From JAHJRN01 sp043805355 (lineage in GTDB: Bacteria > Patescibacteriota > Patescibacteriia > 2-12-FULL-60-25): a DNA stretch of 38,668 nucleotides. A program made the translations under genes and the position numbers. Under the pieces are notes generated by a model. That model saw nothing but the letters and a program-made list of their open reading frames with translations. It was not told where the DNA came from and did not search any database. Positions 22,917 through 31,906 of this stretch are shown here, piece after piece (the first letter of the stretch is position 1; every line of letters starts with the position of its first letter). Location of the stretch: NCBI GenBank assembly GCA_043805355.1, contig JAZDIB010000016.1, forward strand, positions 1-38,668. Reading direction: 5' to 3'.

Positions 22917-24227
22917 TCACGCGGCGCGGAGTTCGTCCCGATGTCCGTAGACCTTCTCGAAGGCATGGACCACGTCGTCCATATCCTCCTGCGTCGCCGG
23001 AGGCCGCATGAACTCGTTCAGGAAGAGTTCCTTCTCATGCAGCCGCTCGACGACGGGACAGATGCCCTTGGCGTAGGAGACGTTCCCGGGGTGGTACGGC
23101 GAGACGAACGGATACCCGTCCCGTCCGATGGCGATCTTCTTCTGGAACAGCGGCATGAGATACAGCGGCTTCACGTATCCGACGCTGAGCTGCGGCCCCT
23201 CGGCCTCGCGCAGCTCCGTCGGAGGGAGCTCCGCACGGACCGCGTCGATGAACGCGTCGCGCGGCACGCCGACGATGCCCTCGTCGAACAGGAACGGCTG
23301 CATGTAATAGACGTGCGTCGCGCCTTCGCGGACCTTCGGCGCGCGGATCCCGGGGAAGGCGCCAAGCTTCTCCGCGAGATACGTGCAGTTCCGGAGCCGC
23401 GCCTCGACGAGGCCGCTCAGCTTCTTCAATTGCTCGCGTCCGATCGCGGCCTGGATTTCCGTCAGCCGGAAATTCGACCCGAGCATGTTCACGAGGTCGG
23501 TCTCGCCCTTGTCCCCTACGACGGCTTCCGCATGGTTCCGGATGAGGCGGAGCCGTTCCGCCAGACGGTCGTCGTCCGTGACGACCACGCCGCCTTCGCC
23601 CGTATGGATGTGCTTGTGGTAATTCAGCGAATACACGCCCATGTCGCCGAGCGTCCCGGCGTATCGGCCCTTGTACATGGCTCCCGGTGCCTGCGCGCAG
23701 TCCTCGATGACCGTCAGGCCGTGCTCCTTCGCGATTGCATTGATCGCCTCCACGTCGTACGGCTGCCCCATGATATCCACCACGATGATGGCCTTGGTCC
23801 GTGGCGTGATGCGTGCTCGGACGGATTCCGGATCCAGGCAGAACTGCTCCGGTTCGATGTCCGCGAAGACCGGGATGGCCCCGTACCACAACGGCACGGT
23901 CGCGGAGACGGCCATGCTGTACGGCGAGACGATGACCTCGTCGCCCGGACCGATCCCCACGGCGCCGACGGCCGCCTGCAGCCCGGACGTGCAGGAGTTC
24001 ACGGCGATGGCATGCTTCACGCCGAAATGCGCGGCCCACTCCTTCTCGAACGCCTGGACTTCCGGGCCTCCATAGAAATCCTCATGCCAGCAACCGAGAT
24101 ACCGGGACAGGATACCCGAATCGATGACGCGGGAAACGGCGGCCTTCTCCTCTTCCCCGACGACCTTGTAGGCGGGGAACTTCCTCGTGCGGACCGGCTC
24201 TCCGCCATGGATGGCTAATCGCGGCAT
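22917..24227 (-). CDS. DegT/DnrJ/EryC1/StrS-family sugar aminotransferase
   Basis: A 436-residue PLP enzyme aminating a keto-sugar nucleotide. PLP Lys205 is in NYHKHIHTGEGG; VIEDCAQAPGA holds the cofactor Asp; SGLQAAVGAVGIGPGDEVI is the cofactor loop. It is longer than PseC (375) owing to insertions in the C-terminal half (for example around VGYVKPLYLMPLFQKK). The N-terminal LAIHGGEPVR resembles the StrS/GDP-sugar subgroup that starts IxGGxPV. Its position one base after a Gfo/Idh oxidoreductase suggests the classical oxidise-then-aminate pair for a 3-amino or other amino sugar, distinct from the PseB/PseC route. The product could receive the acyl group from the next gene's enzyme. Confidence 0.88.
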   Translation of the reverse strand: MPRLAIHGGEPVRTRKFPAYKVVGEEEKAAVSRVIDSGILSRYLGCWHEDFYGGPEVQAFEKEWAAHFGVKHAIAVNSCTSGLQAAVGAVGIGPGDEVIVSPYSMAVSATVPLWYGAIPVFADIEPEQFCLDPESVRARITPRTKAIIVVDIMGQPYDVEAINAIAKEHGLTVIEDCAQAPGAMYKGRYAGTLGDMGVYSLNYHKHIHTGEGGVVVTDDDRLAERLRLIRNHAEAVVGDKGETDLVNMLGSNFRLTEIQAAIGREQLKKLSGLVEARLRNCTYLAEKLGAFPGIRAPKVREGATHVYYMQPFLFDEGIVGVPRDAFIDAVRAELPPTELREAEGPQLSVGYVKPLYLMPLFQKKIAIGRDGYPFVSPYHPGNVSYAKGICPVVERLHEKELFLNEFMRPPATQEDMDDVVHAFEKVYGHRDELRAA

Positions 24228-24228
24228 A

Positions 24229-25203
24229 TCAGCGTGAGGTTACCTGTTCCAACAGCGTATCGCAAACGGCCTGTGTCTCCTCGGCGTCGGCAAGGACGCA
24301 CGCGAGTGGCTCCCCCCGATCGAGATGACGGACCGCGTTGTCGGCCATCCCAAGCATCGCCATGTCCATTCCCGACGCATGCGCCGACGGGTTCCCGAGC
24401 GTCCGGTATGAGGGATACGTCGCGTCGCTCGTCACGGCCTGCTCCTCCAAGCGGAACCCGACGTCCACGAGCCGGAAACGGCGCTTCTCGCAGACGACGT
24501 CGAGCTCGAACATGAACGCGCGACGCGCGTCGCCGATCATGAGATGGAACTCGGGGCACCGGCGGAACGAAAGGACCGCGCTCACGCACGAATCCTCCCG
24601 ATGGAAGTCCACGCGTGAGCCGAGGGCGCAGGCGGACACGACGTCCCCGAACAGGAACCGGGCAAGGTCGATGATGTGCGACCCGTTGTGCCGCAACCCC
24701 TTCACGTAGATCGCGGAGGCGGTCAGCACCTTCCCATATGCGCCGGACCGGAGGCCGTCGCGGAAATCCCGGAGACGAGGCCCGAACCGGTAGGAAAAAT
24801 TCACGAGAAGCGGGATACGCGTATAGGCCTTCGCGACCGTCCGGAGTCCGCGCATATCCGGGGCGACGGGCTTTTCGCAGATGACGAGTCTCGGACGGGC
24901 CTTCGCGACCCGGAGGAGCGTCGCGACGTGATCCGTGTCGGGCGTGCACACGCTCACGATGTCGGGCGCCGTCTCGCGGAGCATGGCGCCGAGGTCCGCA
25001 TACGCCGTGCATCCCCATCGGCGCGCCGCCTTCGCGGCCGCACGCGGATCGATGTCGCAGATGCCGACGAGGTCCGTCTTCGGGTGCCGGAAGAACGCAT
25101 GCGCATGCGTCAGGATCCCTCGGCTGCGCGGCGTATCGTACAACGCGGCGATGCTCCCAGCACCGACGATGGCTGCACGGAACCGCTTATCCTTCTTCGG
25201 CAT
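24229..25203 (-). CDS. Gfo/Idh/MocA-family NAD(P)-dependent oxidoreductase
   Basis: A 324-residue sugar oxidoreductase. The Rossmann motif is IVGAGSIAA (12-20); the conserved EKP is at 110-112, and the active-site helix NGSHIIDLARFLFGD supplies the usual His and Asp. Relatives oxidise or reduce ring hydroxyls of nucleotide sugars or inositols, often feeding a DegT aminotransferase, which is the next gene. The first 17 bases overlap the 3' end of the cytidylyltransferase gene upstream. The start at ATG 25203 gives a short basic lead MPKKDKR before the first strand. Confidence 0.87.
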   Translation of the reverse strand: MPKKDKRFRAAIVGAGSIAALYDTPRSRGILTHAHAFFRHPKTDLVGICDIDPRAAAKAARRWGCTAYADLGAMLRETAPDIVSVCTPDTDHVATLLRVAKARPRLVICEKPVAPDMRGLRTVAKAYTRIPLLVNFSYRFGPRLRDFRDGLRSGAYGKVLTASAIYVKGLRHNGSHIIDLARFLFGDVVSACALGSRVDFHREDSCVSAVLSFRRCPEFHLMIGDARRAFMFELDVVCEKRRFRLVDVGFRLEEQAVTSDATYPSYRTLGNPSAHASGMDMAMLGMADNAVRHLDRGEPLACVLADAEETQAVCDTLLEQVTSR

Positions 25204-25945
25204 GTTTTTGTCTCACGTCCCTATTCATGTCCGCGAGGTCGGGATGTTCCGCCAACAGACGCACGACGTGCGATGCGCCGAAGTCCGGCGTTTCGCCGTG
25301 CAGTCGACCGAACACCTCTCCGATCAACGCATAGTCGTCCGGTTCGTCCAGGGTGACGCGGATGTGCGGGGCATGGCACTCGGGCTCCGCGGTCCAATTG
25401 TACGAACGGTATTCGTCCGGGTGCATGTAGATGTAATAGGAGACGTGCGTGCGGTCGATGGGATCCTGCGTCTTCCGATCCACCTCCGCGAGCACGCGCG
25501 TCGGGAAGACCTGGACCTCGAACCCGAGCGGATACGATTGCGTGAGGCAGTTCGCCGCGTAGTCCACGTCGCGTCCGAAGAATTCCTCGATGCCGCAGTC
25601 CACCACGCGGTGATCCATGAGCGGGCAGTCGCCGGTGATCTCCACGATGAGGTCGGCGGCATGGGCCTGGGCGGCACCGAGGACGCGGCCGAGCACGTCC
25701 TCCTCGCTTCCGCGAAACCATTTCGCCCCTGCACGCTCCGCGGCCTGGACGATCGCGTCATCCGCGGAATTCACGGTCGTCGCCACGACGACATCATCGA
25801 GGTATGCGCTCCGTTTGAGCCGTTCGATGAGCCGTTCCAACGCCGGTGCGCCGCCGAGGGGGAGCAGGACCTTGCCCGGCAAACGCGAAGAGGACATCCG
25901 GGCTTCGATGGTCGCGATGATCCGTTCAGGGCGGTCCGCATGCAT
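25187..25945 (-). CDS. Second SpsF-family cytidylyltransferase
   Basis: A 252-residue COG1861-type nucleotidyltransferase with the loop IEARMSSSRLPGK (about 13-25), variant from the IIQARMGSTRLPGK of the copy at 12364. It also has VEITGDCPLMDHRVVD as metal site and RVTLDEPDDYALI near the C-terminus. It is the first gene of the upstream module and has its own promoter. Two such enzymes with only one NeuB-type synthase in the window imply either a second CMP-activated acid or a different activated sugar. Its substrate is unknown; the following oxidoreductase, aminotransferase and aldolase genes may supply it. Confidence 0.8.
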   Translation of the reverse strand: MHADRPERIIATIEARMSSSRLPGKVLLPLGGAPALERLIERLKRSAYLDDVVVATTVNSADDAIVQAAERAGAKWFRGSEEDVLGRVLGAAQAHAADLIVEITGDCPLMDHRVVDCGIEEFFGRDVDYAANCLTQSYPLGFEVQVFPTRVLAEVDRKTQDPIDRTHVSYYIYMHPDEYRSYNWTAEPECHAPHIRVTLDEPDDYALIGEVFGRLHGETPDFGASHVVRLLAEHPDLADMNRDVRQKHAEEG

Positions 25946-25963
25946 AGGTCGTCTGTGGGTTCC

Positions 25964-25992
25964 TTGATATCACGTTCCGCCTTCCCGTTCAA
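25964..25992 (-). promoter_or_regulatory. Sigma70-type promoter heading the upstream module
   Basis: Minus strand: -35 TTGAAC (complement of 25987-25992), 17-base spacer, -10 TATCAA (complement of 25964-25969). The predicted start is near 25957, giving a leader of about 12 bases before ATG 25945. It lies in the 64-base gap between wzx and the cytidylyltransferase gene. No operator-like symmetry or strong Shine-Dalgarno is visible in the leader. Confidence 0.55.
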
Positions 25993-26009
25993 GGGTCTTG
26001 CCGAAGGCG

Positions 26010-27518
26010 TCAGAGGCCCCGTATCGGAATCCGGAGCTCCTTCATGACCGATCGGAACGTCATCCACGGGCCCGCCTTGAGCCGGATGCCCACGGTCCGG
26101 AGCACGGCCAGATACAGGAAGCCGAGGCCACAAAGGTAGGCGAGATCCGCGGGGATGCTATGTAGGGCATGGATCGGGCCGCGGAACGCGACGGCGGCGG
26201 CGACGACGACAATGCTCGCCAGGCCGGTCGACGCGAGAATCGGTACGAACGCGCTCTTGCCGAGCAGGAAGATCGGCCGCGCCTTCCACGCGACGAAGAC
26301 CAGCATGAGGATCCACATGACGACGATCGCGGCCGCAAGGCCGTTCGTCCGATAGGCCCATGCGCCGAGGACCATGAGCGGGATGCCGACGAACGCCTGA
26401 AGGAGATTCAGCTTGAAGTTCAGGTCCGGTCGGCCGAGGGCGGCGAAAATCGGCCGGACGACGCTTACGATGGCGTGGAACATCGCTCCGATGGAAAAGA
26501 TCTTGAGCGGAACGACGAGCGGCAGCCAGCGCTCCCCGAGCAGGATGGACACGAGGCTCCCACCTTCGAGCAGGATGAGGAGACTGTACGGAACCGCGCT
26601 CAACGAGAGCATGTCGAGCGATTTCGAGAACCCCTCGCGCACCTTGCCGATCTGGTCCTGGATCTTGGAGAACGCGGGGAACGCGATCTTGTCGACCAGC
26701 GAGGTGATGGATCCCGCGGCGAGGAGCGAGAAGTCCTTCGCCTTCGCATAGAAGCCGAGCTGGGTCGTGTCGAGCAGCCGGCCGAGTACGAGCTTATCCA
26801 CGTAGTTCAGCGCGTACTCCACGAGTTGCTGCCCATACACCCATTTCCCGTATCCGATGAGCGAGAGCAGGCGCCGAAACCGGAAGGAGACGCGCGGCCA
26901 AGACGGATACAGGACATAGCTGACGCCGACGCCGACGACGTACATGCCCATGTATCCCGCGAACAGCGCCCAGACCGTCGGCGAGACGAACATCGCGTAG
27001 AGGATGGCGACCGCCGAGAACGTCGCCTGCGCCGCGATATCTCGAACGAACAGCGCGCGGAAATTGAGCTCCTTGAACAGGTACGCGACGCGGACGTTCG
27101 CGAGGACCGGCACGAGGATCATGAGCCCCCCAAGCCGGAGGAGGAGCGCGTATGCGGGATCCACGTTGAAGAACGCGGCGACCCATCCGCCCACCCCGAA
27201 CAGCACGAGGGCGATGGCCGCGCTCCGGAGCAAATCGAGCGTCCAAAACGGATCGAGATAGCCCTCGATGTCCTCCTTCTTCTGGATCAGGGCGTTCATG
27301 AGGCCCGACGGCGTCGTGACCTGGCCCAGGAACCCTACGACGATGAGCACGATGGCGATGATCCCGTAGTCCGATGGCATGAGGAAGCGCGCGAGCACGA
27401 AGAACGTTACGAGGTTGATCGTCTTCTGCCCGAGCACGCTCAACATGAACCACTTGCCGCTCGTGACGGACCGGTGGTAGACCCCCTGGTTCCCTTCGTT
27501 GTTCGTCGTTGGTTCCAT
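26010..27518 (-). CDS. wzx: Polysaccharide flippase (Wzx-like, MOP superfamily)
   Basis: A 502-residue polytopic membrane protein with about 12-14 hydrophobic helices, matching the oligosaccharide flippase family (PF13440/PF01943). Typical early features: SVTSGKWFMLSVLGQKTINLVTFFVLARFLMPSDYG in the first helix pair region, then ALIQKKEDIEGYLDPFWTLDLL. It should move the lipid-linked repeat unit across the cytoplasmic membrane. It is divergent from the KpsS-like gene. Its 3' end is 64 bases before the cytidylyltransferase start, with a promoter in between, so it may be transcribed alone or read through into the operon. Confidence 0.9.
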   Translation of the reverse strand: MEPTTNNEGNQGVYHRSVTSGKWFMLSVLGQKTINLVTFFVLARFLMPSDYGIIAIVLIVVGFLGQVTTPSGLMNALIQKKEDIEGYLDPFWTLDLLRSAAIALVLFGVGGWVAAFFNVDPAYALLLRLGGLMILVPVLANVRVAYLFKELNFRALFVRDIAAQATFSAVAILYAMFVSPTVWALFAGYMGMYVVGVGVSYVLYPSWPRVSFRFRRLLSLIGYGKWVYGQQLVEYALNYVDKLVLGRLLDTTQLGFYAKAKDFSLLAAGSITSLVDKIAFPAFSKIQDQIGKVREGFSKSLDMLSLSAVPYSLLILLEGGSLVSILLGERWLPLVVPLKIFSIGAMFHAIVSVVRPIFAALGRPDLNFKLNLLQAFVGIPLMVLGAWAYRTNGLAAAIVVMWILMLVFVAWKARPIFLLGKSAFVPILASTGLASIVVVAAAVAFRGPIHALHSIPADLAYLCGLGFLYLAVLRTVGIRLKAGPWMTFRSVMKELRIPIRGL

Positions 27519-27628
27519 ATCTAGGCCGGATGCGCCATGAATCCTTGCAACATGGGCCCCCTTTTAGTAACGTTGCCCCGTCACATCATAGGGCCAAACC
27601 CGACGGAACGGAAGGGTTCGCCCGCGCT
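27519..27628. promoter_or_regulatory. Divergent intergenic region between wzx and the KpsS-like gene
   Basis: This 110-base region must hold promoters for both directions. Candidate elements are weak: TTGCAA (itself palindromic, about 27543) followed after 17 bases by TAACGT on the plus strand, and TATGAT on the minus strand near 27585 without a matching -35. It is slightly AT-richer than its flanks. Nothing else is recognised. Confidence 0.3.
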
Positions 27629-29143
27629 ATGAAAGGCTGTTTCCTCCTCCAACGCCAATTCGCCTATGTCGGCCATGCGCTCGCCCGACTCCTGATGGAG
27701 CGCGATGGCGTGAAGGGTTTTTGCGGCTACGTGTACGTGAGGCAGGGGTTCGATTTCCTGACATCGCAGACGGAGGTGCCCTACGGTACGCTCCTGCTCG
27801 ATGAGGAGATCCACGACCGATACAAGGACGAGGTCCTCGACCCGGCGTTCCTCGACAGGCTCGAGAAGGACTATGGCATCCCGAACCTCTGGCCCTATCT
27901 CAAGGTGGACCGCGTCCTCATGTCCAACCAGCTCGTGCGCGAATACCCGTACGACCGTTCGCCGTATACGCACGAGGAGCTGCTCCGCATCCTGCAGGTC
28001 CATGCGAAGGCCGTCATCGGCATGTTGGAGAAAGAGCGCCCGGATTTCCTGATCGGCTCCGTCTTCGGCGGGGTCGGAAGCCTGCTCCTCTACCACATCG
28101 CGGAACGCATGGGGGTCCGCACACTCAACGTGCTCTCGACCTGCATCAGGGACCGCTGGCTCCTGAGCGGCGCCTACGACACCTTCACGTCCGTCGATGC
28201 CCGCATGGCCGCGCCGGACGCGGCGATCGAGTCGTCCTCCGCGTGGACGCAGGCCGGGGCCTTTCTCGAGGAGTTCCGCGCGAAACCCATCCCCTACTTC
28301 AAGAACTCCACCCCCGAACACCAATCCGTGACGCGACGCCGTCAATTCAGGTTCCTCCTGCCGAAGAACATCCTCCGCTCGATTTCGTCGTACGTCGGCG
28401 AGGTGCGGCGGCACCTGGGCGGACGCGAGCGGTCGGACTACGACACGATCGGTCCGTGGAACTCCCTGAGGGACCGCCTCATGCGCAAGGCGCGGAACCT
28501 CATCGGCGCCGACGACCTCTACGACGAGGTCGTCCCCGGTGAGGAGTTCGCGTTTTTCCCGCTGCACTATGAGCCGGAGGTCTCGCTCCTCTTGCAGGCG
28601 CCGTTCACGACGGACCAAATCCACCTCATCAAGCAGATTGCGCGGTCGCTCCCGGTCCGGATGAAGCTGTACGTGAAGGAACACCCGGTCATGGCCGAAT
28701 ACCGGCCTCGGTCCTACTACAAGGAGCTGAAGAAGATCCATAACGTGAAGCTGATCCGTCCGACGGTGTCGAGCTACACGCTCATCCCGGACGCGAAGCT
28801 CGTGCTCACCATCACGGGGACGGTCGGCTGGGAAGCGATCCTGCTCAAGAAGCCGGTCATCATGTTCGGCCGCTGGTTCTACAGCACACTCCCGTTCGTG
28901 AAGCGGTGCACGGAGATGGAACGCCTCCCGTCGCTGGTGAAGGAGCAGCTCAAAGGGTTCCGGCATGACGAACGGGAGCTTAGGCGGTTCCTCGCGTACA
29001 TCTTCGAGGATTCCGCGGAGATCGACCTGAGCCGCATCTGGAACGAGGAACGCGATCCCGAGAGGAAGAAAGCCTCCCTCGCGCCCTTCGCCGACCTGCT
29101 GGCCAAGACGCTCGGGCTCACGTACCATTCATCGGACCTATGA
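27629..29143 (+). CDS. Capsule-type polysaccharide glycosyltransferase (KpsS/Capsule_synth-like)
   Basis: A 504-residue cytoplasmic GT-B-like protein similar in layout to capsule synthesis proteins that bind CMP-Kdo or other activated acidic sugars. The N-terminal half has FLIGSVFGGVGSLLLYHIAERMGV. The C-terminal half has LYVKEHPVM with the HP motif, then SYTLIPDAKLVLTITGTVGWEAILLKKPVIMFG, the typical nucleotide-binding end with a conserved Glu. The start at ATG 27629 (MKGCFLLQRQFAYVGHALA) removes 40 upstream residues without family character. It heads a six-gene plus-strand operon whose junctions are all ATGA. Donor and linkage are unknown; a CMP-nonulosonate from the minus-strand operon is possible. 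Confidence 0.75.
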   Translation: MKGCFLLQRQFAYVGHALARLLMERDGVKGFCGYVYVRQGFDFLTSQTEVPYGTLLLDEEIHDRYKDEVLDPAFLDRLEKDYGIPNLWPYLKVDRVLMSNQLVREYPYDRSPYTHEELLRILQVHAKAVIGMLEKERPDFLIGSVFGGVGSLLLYHIAERMGVRTLNVLSTCIRDRWLLSGAYDTFTSVDARMAAPDAAIESSSAWTQAGAFLEEFRAKPIPYFKNSTPEHQSVTRRRQFRFLLPKNILRSISSYVGEVRRHLGGRERSDYDTIGPWNSLRDRLMRKARNLIGADDLYDEVVPGEEFAFFPLHYEPEVSLLLQAPFTTDQIHLIKQIARSLPVRMKLYVKEHPVMAEYRPRSYYKELKKIHNVKLIRPTVSSYTLIPDAKLVLTITGTVGWEAILLKKPVIMFGRWFYSTLPFVKRCTEMERLPSLVKEQLKGFRHDERELRRFLAYIFEDSAEIDLSRIWNEERDPERKKASLAPFADLLAKTLGLTYHSSDL

Positions 29144-29937
29144 ACATCGGCATCATCGGCCTCGGCGTCGTCGGAAGCGCCGTGAAGAACGGCTTCGAGA
29201 AGATTGGGCACTCCGTGTCCGTCTTCGATACGAAATACCCGGATTCTACCCTCGCGGACGTGCTCGGGACGGAGGTCTGCTTCCTCACCCTCCCGACCCC
29301 TCCGCGCGAGGACGGCTCCTGCGACATTTCCATCGTGGAACGGACGCTCCGCGACCTCGAGGCGAACGGATATGGAGGCCTCGCGGTCATCAAATCAACG
29401 GTCGAACCGGGAACCACGGACCGCCTCTCCAAGGAACTCAAGATCTCGCTCGCGTTCTGCCCTGAGTTCCTGCGGGAACGCGCCGCCTACACGGACTTCG
29501 CCGAGAACCACGACGTGCTCGTCATCGGGGCGTACTCGGACGAGCACCATGGTTTGATCCGGGAGACCCACGGGTCCCTGCCGAAGAACGTGTTCCTGAT
29601 GACGCCGCTCGAGGCGGAACTCGCGAAGTACTTCTCGAACGTGTACAACGCGCTGCGCATCACGTTCGCGAACGAATTCTACGAGGTCTGCACGGCGCTC
29701 GGGGCGGACTACGGCCGGATCAAGCACGCAATGGTGCACCGCCAGAACATCGAGGACGCCTACCTCGACTGCAACGAGAACTTCCGCGGGTTCGGCGGCG
29801 TCTGTCTGCCGAAAGATACGAAGGCACTCGCGGCGCTCGTCCGGAAGCTCGGGCTCGACCTCAAGCTTTTCGAGACCATCGTGGAAGAAAACGATAAATT
29901 CAAGCGCACGGTCCCGAAGGGCATGCGCGACGTATGA
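29140..29937 (+). CDS. Short UDP-sugar 6-dehydrogenase (second copy, lacks C-terminal domain)
   Basis: A 265-residue UGDH-family protein: IGLGVVGSAV (6-15), IKSTVEPGTT (84-93), CPEFLRERA, LAKYFSNVYNALRI with the conserved Lys and Asn, and catalytic Cys222 in GFGGVCLPKD. Like the protein at 5878-6723 it ends just after the central domain and lacks the C-terminal nucleotide-binding domain of full UGDH (390-450 residues). The two short copies differ widely in sequence, so they are not a recent duplication. It is fused by ATGA overlaps to a KpsS-like gene and to an SDR enzyme that keeps a catalytic Glu, suggesting a dehydrogenase and SDR pair acting on one UDP-sugar. Confidence 0.83.
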   Translation: MNIGIIGLGVVGSAVKNGFEKIGHSVSVFDTKYPDSTLADVLGTEVCFLTLPTPPREDGSCDISIVERTLRDLEANGYGGLAVIKSTVEPGTTDRLSKELKISLAFCPEFLRERAAYTDFAENHDVLVIGAYSDEHHGLIRETHGSLPKNVFLMTPLEAELAKYFSNVYNALRITFANEFYEVCTALGADYGRIKHAMVHRQNIEDAYLDCNENFRGFGGVCLPKDTKALAALVRKLGLDLKLFETIVEENDKFKRTVPKGMRDV

Positions 29938-30947
29938 AAAAAATCCTGGTGACAGGCGGGGCGGGCTTCATCGGCCTGTTCCTGTCGAAGCATCTCGCCG
30001 CCGATCCCGACACGGCGCTCGTCCTCGTCGACAACCTCCAGCGCGGCCGCATGGACGACGACCTGAAGGAATTCCTGGCGGCGAATGCCGGACGGGCGAC
30101 GTTCATCACGGCGGACCTGACGGATCCGAAATCCTTCGAGACGCTCGACAGGGACTTCGATCACGTCTACCACCTCGCGGCCGTGAACGGGACCAAGTGG
30201 TTCTACGAGATGCCGCAGGAGGTCCTGCGCATCAACACGCTCTCGCTGACGAACGTCCTCGCGTGGATCACGACGCTCGAGAAGAAGCCGAAGCTGTGCT
30301 TCACCTCATCGAACGAGGCCTACGCAGGAGCGCTCGCGTCGTTCGACCAATTGCCGATCCCGACGCCGGAGGACGTCCCGCTCGTCATCAGCGATACCTA
30401 CAACCCGCGCTGGACATATGCGGCGACCAAGCTCATCGGCGAGCTGTTCGTCATCCACTACGCGAAGCGCTACGGGTTCCCGGCCCTCATCGTCCGCCCG
30501 CACAACTTCTACGGCCCGCGCGCCGGGTACGACCACGTCATCCCGGAATTCTGCAAGCGTATCCAGGACCGCGTCGACCCGTTCCAGGTCTTCGGGCCGG
30601 ACGAGACGCGGACGTTCTGCTACATCACCGACGCGGTCAGGGCCATGCAGATGCTGATGGACTCGCCGAAGACCGATGGCCAGCCCGTCGAGACCGTGCA
30701 CATCGGCAACACGGACGAGATCACGATGCAGGGCTTGGCGGATAAGCTGTTCGCCGTCACGGGGTGGAAGCCGTCGAGGATCGACGTCAAGGAATCCCCC
30801 GCAGGCAGCGTGAAGCGACGGCTCGCCGACATCTCGAAGATCGAGTCGATGATCGGCTGGAGGCCCGAGATCCCGCTCGAGGAGGGGCTTAAGCGGACGT
30901 TCGACTGGTACGCCCTCCATCCCAAACCCGCGAATAAGGACGCATGA
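29934..30947 (+). CDS. NAD-dependent epimerase/dehydratase (extended SDR)
   Basis: A 337-residue enzyme with TGGAGFIG (7-14), HLAAVNGTKWFYEMP (80-94) and TSSNEAYAG (124-132), in which Glu128 occupies the position of the catalytic acid of decarboxylases and dehydratases. Tyr162 and Lys166 are in TYAATKLIGE, and HNFYGPRAGYDHVIPEF lies in the substrate half. It could be a UDP-uronate decarboxylase, C-epimerase or dehydratase acting on the product of the preceding dehydrogenase. Exact reaction is not determined by the visible residues. Confidence 0.82.
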   Translation: MKKILVTGGAGFIGLFLSKHLAADPDTALVLVDNLQRGRMDDDLKEFLAANAGRATFITADLTDPKSFETLDRDFDHVYHLAAVNGTKWFYEMPQEVLRINTLSLTNVLAWITTLEKKPKLCFTSSNEAYAGALASFDQLPIPTPEDVPLVISDTYNPRWTYAATKLIGELFVIHYAKRYGFPALIVRPHNFYGPRAGYDHVIPEFCKRIQDRVDPFQVFGPDETRTFCYITDAVRAMQMLMDSPKTDGQPVETVHIGNTDEITMQGLADKLFAVTGWKPSRIDVKESPAGSVKRRLADISKIESMIGWRPEIPLEEGLKRTFDWYALHPKPANKDA

Positions 30948-31906
30948 GCCGGATTCTCATCACCGGAAGCGAAGGCAATATCGGCACGTACATCACCGAA
31001 GCGGTTCGGCGTCTCTTGCCGGACGCGGAGATCGTCCGCGTGGACCGTACGCGCCGGGTGGACGCGGACGCAGGACTCCATGCAGGCGACCTGCTCGACC
31101 CGACATTCGTCCGGACGCTGTTCGAGAAACCTGTCGACGTCGTCATCCACGCGGCCGCGCCGCCCTACAACGCGACGACCTACAGGGAGAACCCGTACGG
31201 CGTCTTCCGCGACGACGTACGCCTTTTTTCCAACGTCCTCGAGAACTGCACGCGTGACGTGAAGAAGGTCGTCTATCTCTCGTCCGCCATGGTCTACGAA
31301 GGCGTCGAGGAACTCCCGTTCCGGGAAGACGCGACGGACATGTCCCCCGCTCCCCGCTCCCCCTACGGCCTCGCGAAGTACGTGAACGAGCGTGCCCTGA
31401 AGTTCCTCCACGCGCAGCACGGAACCGACTACACGATCTGGCGCATGTTCAACGTCGTCTCGCCGCGCGAGGACCATTCGAAGCCCGGCGCGCACGTCTA
31501 CGTCGATTTCTACCGCAAGCTGTTCGTCGAGCGCGTCCCCGTCCTCGACATCTTCGGCGACGGCACGCAGGTCCGCAGCTTCACCTGGGTCGGGGACGTC
31601 GCCGACACCATCGTCCGCCATCTCGACGATGGCCGGACATCGGGTCAGACGATCAACCTCGCCGGTAACGAACCGCACAGCCTGCTGGACCTGAAGGACG
31701 CGTTCCTCGACATCGGGATGGCGACCGGCCTCCTGCCCGCGGACTATCATCCGGACGTGAAGACCGGCGAAACCTTTTTCGGCGTCGAGGCCCCGAAACG
31801 GATCCCGAGCCTGGAGAAGCTGACGACGCTCGTCGCCGGAGGGTGCGCCACGGACTTCAGGACGTGCTTCGAACGTTTCATCCTCGGCAAGAACCCGACC
31901 GTATGA
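30944..31906 (+). CDS. NAD-dependent epimerase/reductase (extended SDR)
   Basis: A 320-residue SDR with an atypical glycine motif ITGSEGNIGTYI (5-16), LSSAMVYEGVEELPF and catalytic Tyr and Lys in SPYGLAKYVNE. A-M in the active-site strand (SSAMVYE) fits epimerases or 4-ketoreductases rather than decarboxylases. It lies between another SDR and a sugar C-methyltransferase, with ATGA overlaps at both ends. The order suggests it reduces or epimerises a keto-sugar intermediate in a branched or deoxy sugar pathway. Confidence 0.78.
   Translation: MSRILITGSEGNIGTYITEAVRRLLPDAEIVRVDRTRRVDADAGLHAGDLLDPTFVRTLFEKPVDVVIHAAAPPYNATTYRENPYGVFRDDVRLFSNVLENCTRDVKKVVYLSSAMVYEGVEELPFREDATDMSPAPRSPYGLAKYVNERALKFLHAQHGTDYTIWRMFNVVSPREDHSKPGAHVYVDFYRKLFVERVPVLDIFGDGTQVRSFTWVGDVADTIVRHLDDGRTSGQTINLAGNEPHSLLDLKDAFLDIGMATGLLPADYHPDVKTGETFFGVEAPKRIPSLEKLTTLVAGGCATDFRTCFERFILGKNPTV

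Noticed and set aside
27543..27571. TTGCAA-17-TAACGT as a firm promoter for the KpsS-like gene
   Set aside because: The -10 matches only three of six bases and would leave a leader of about 50 bases, unlike the other promoters here; kept only as a weak note.
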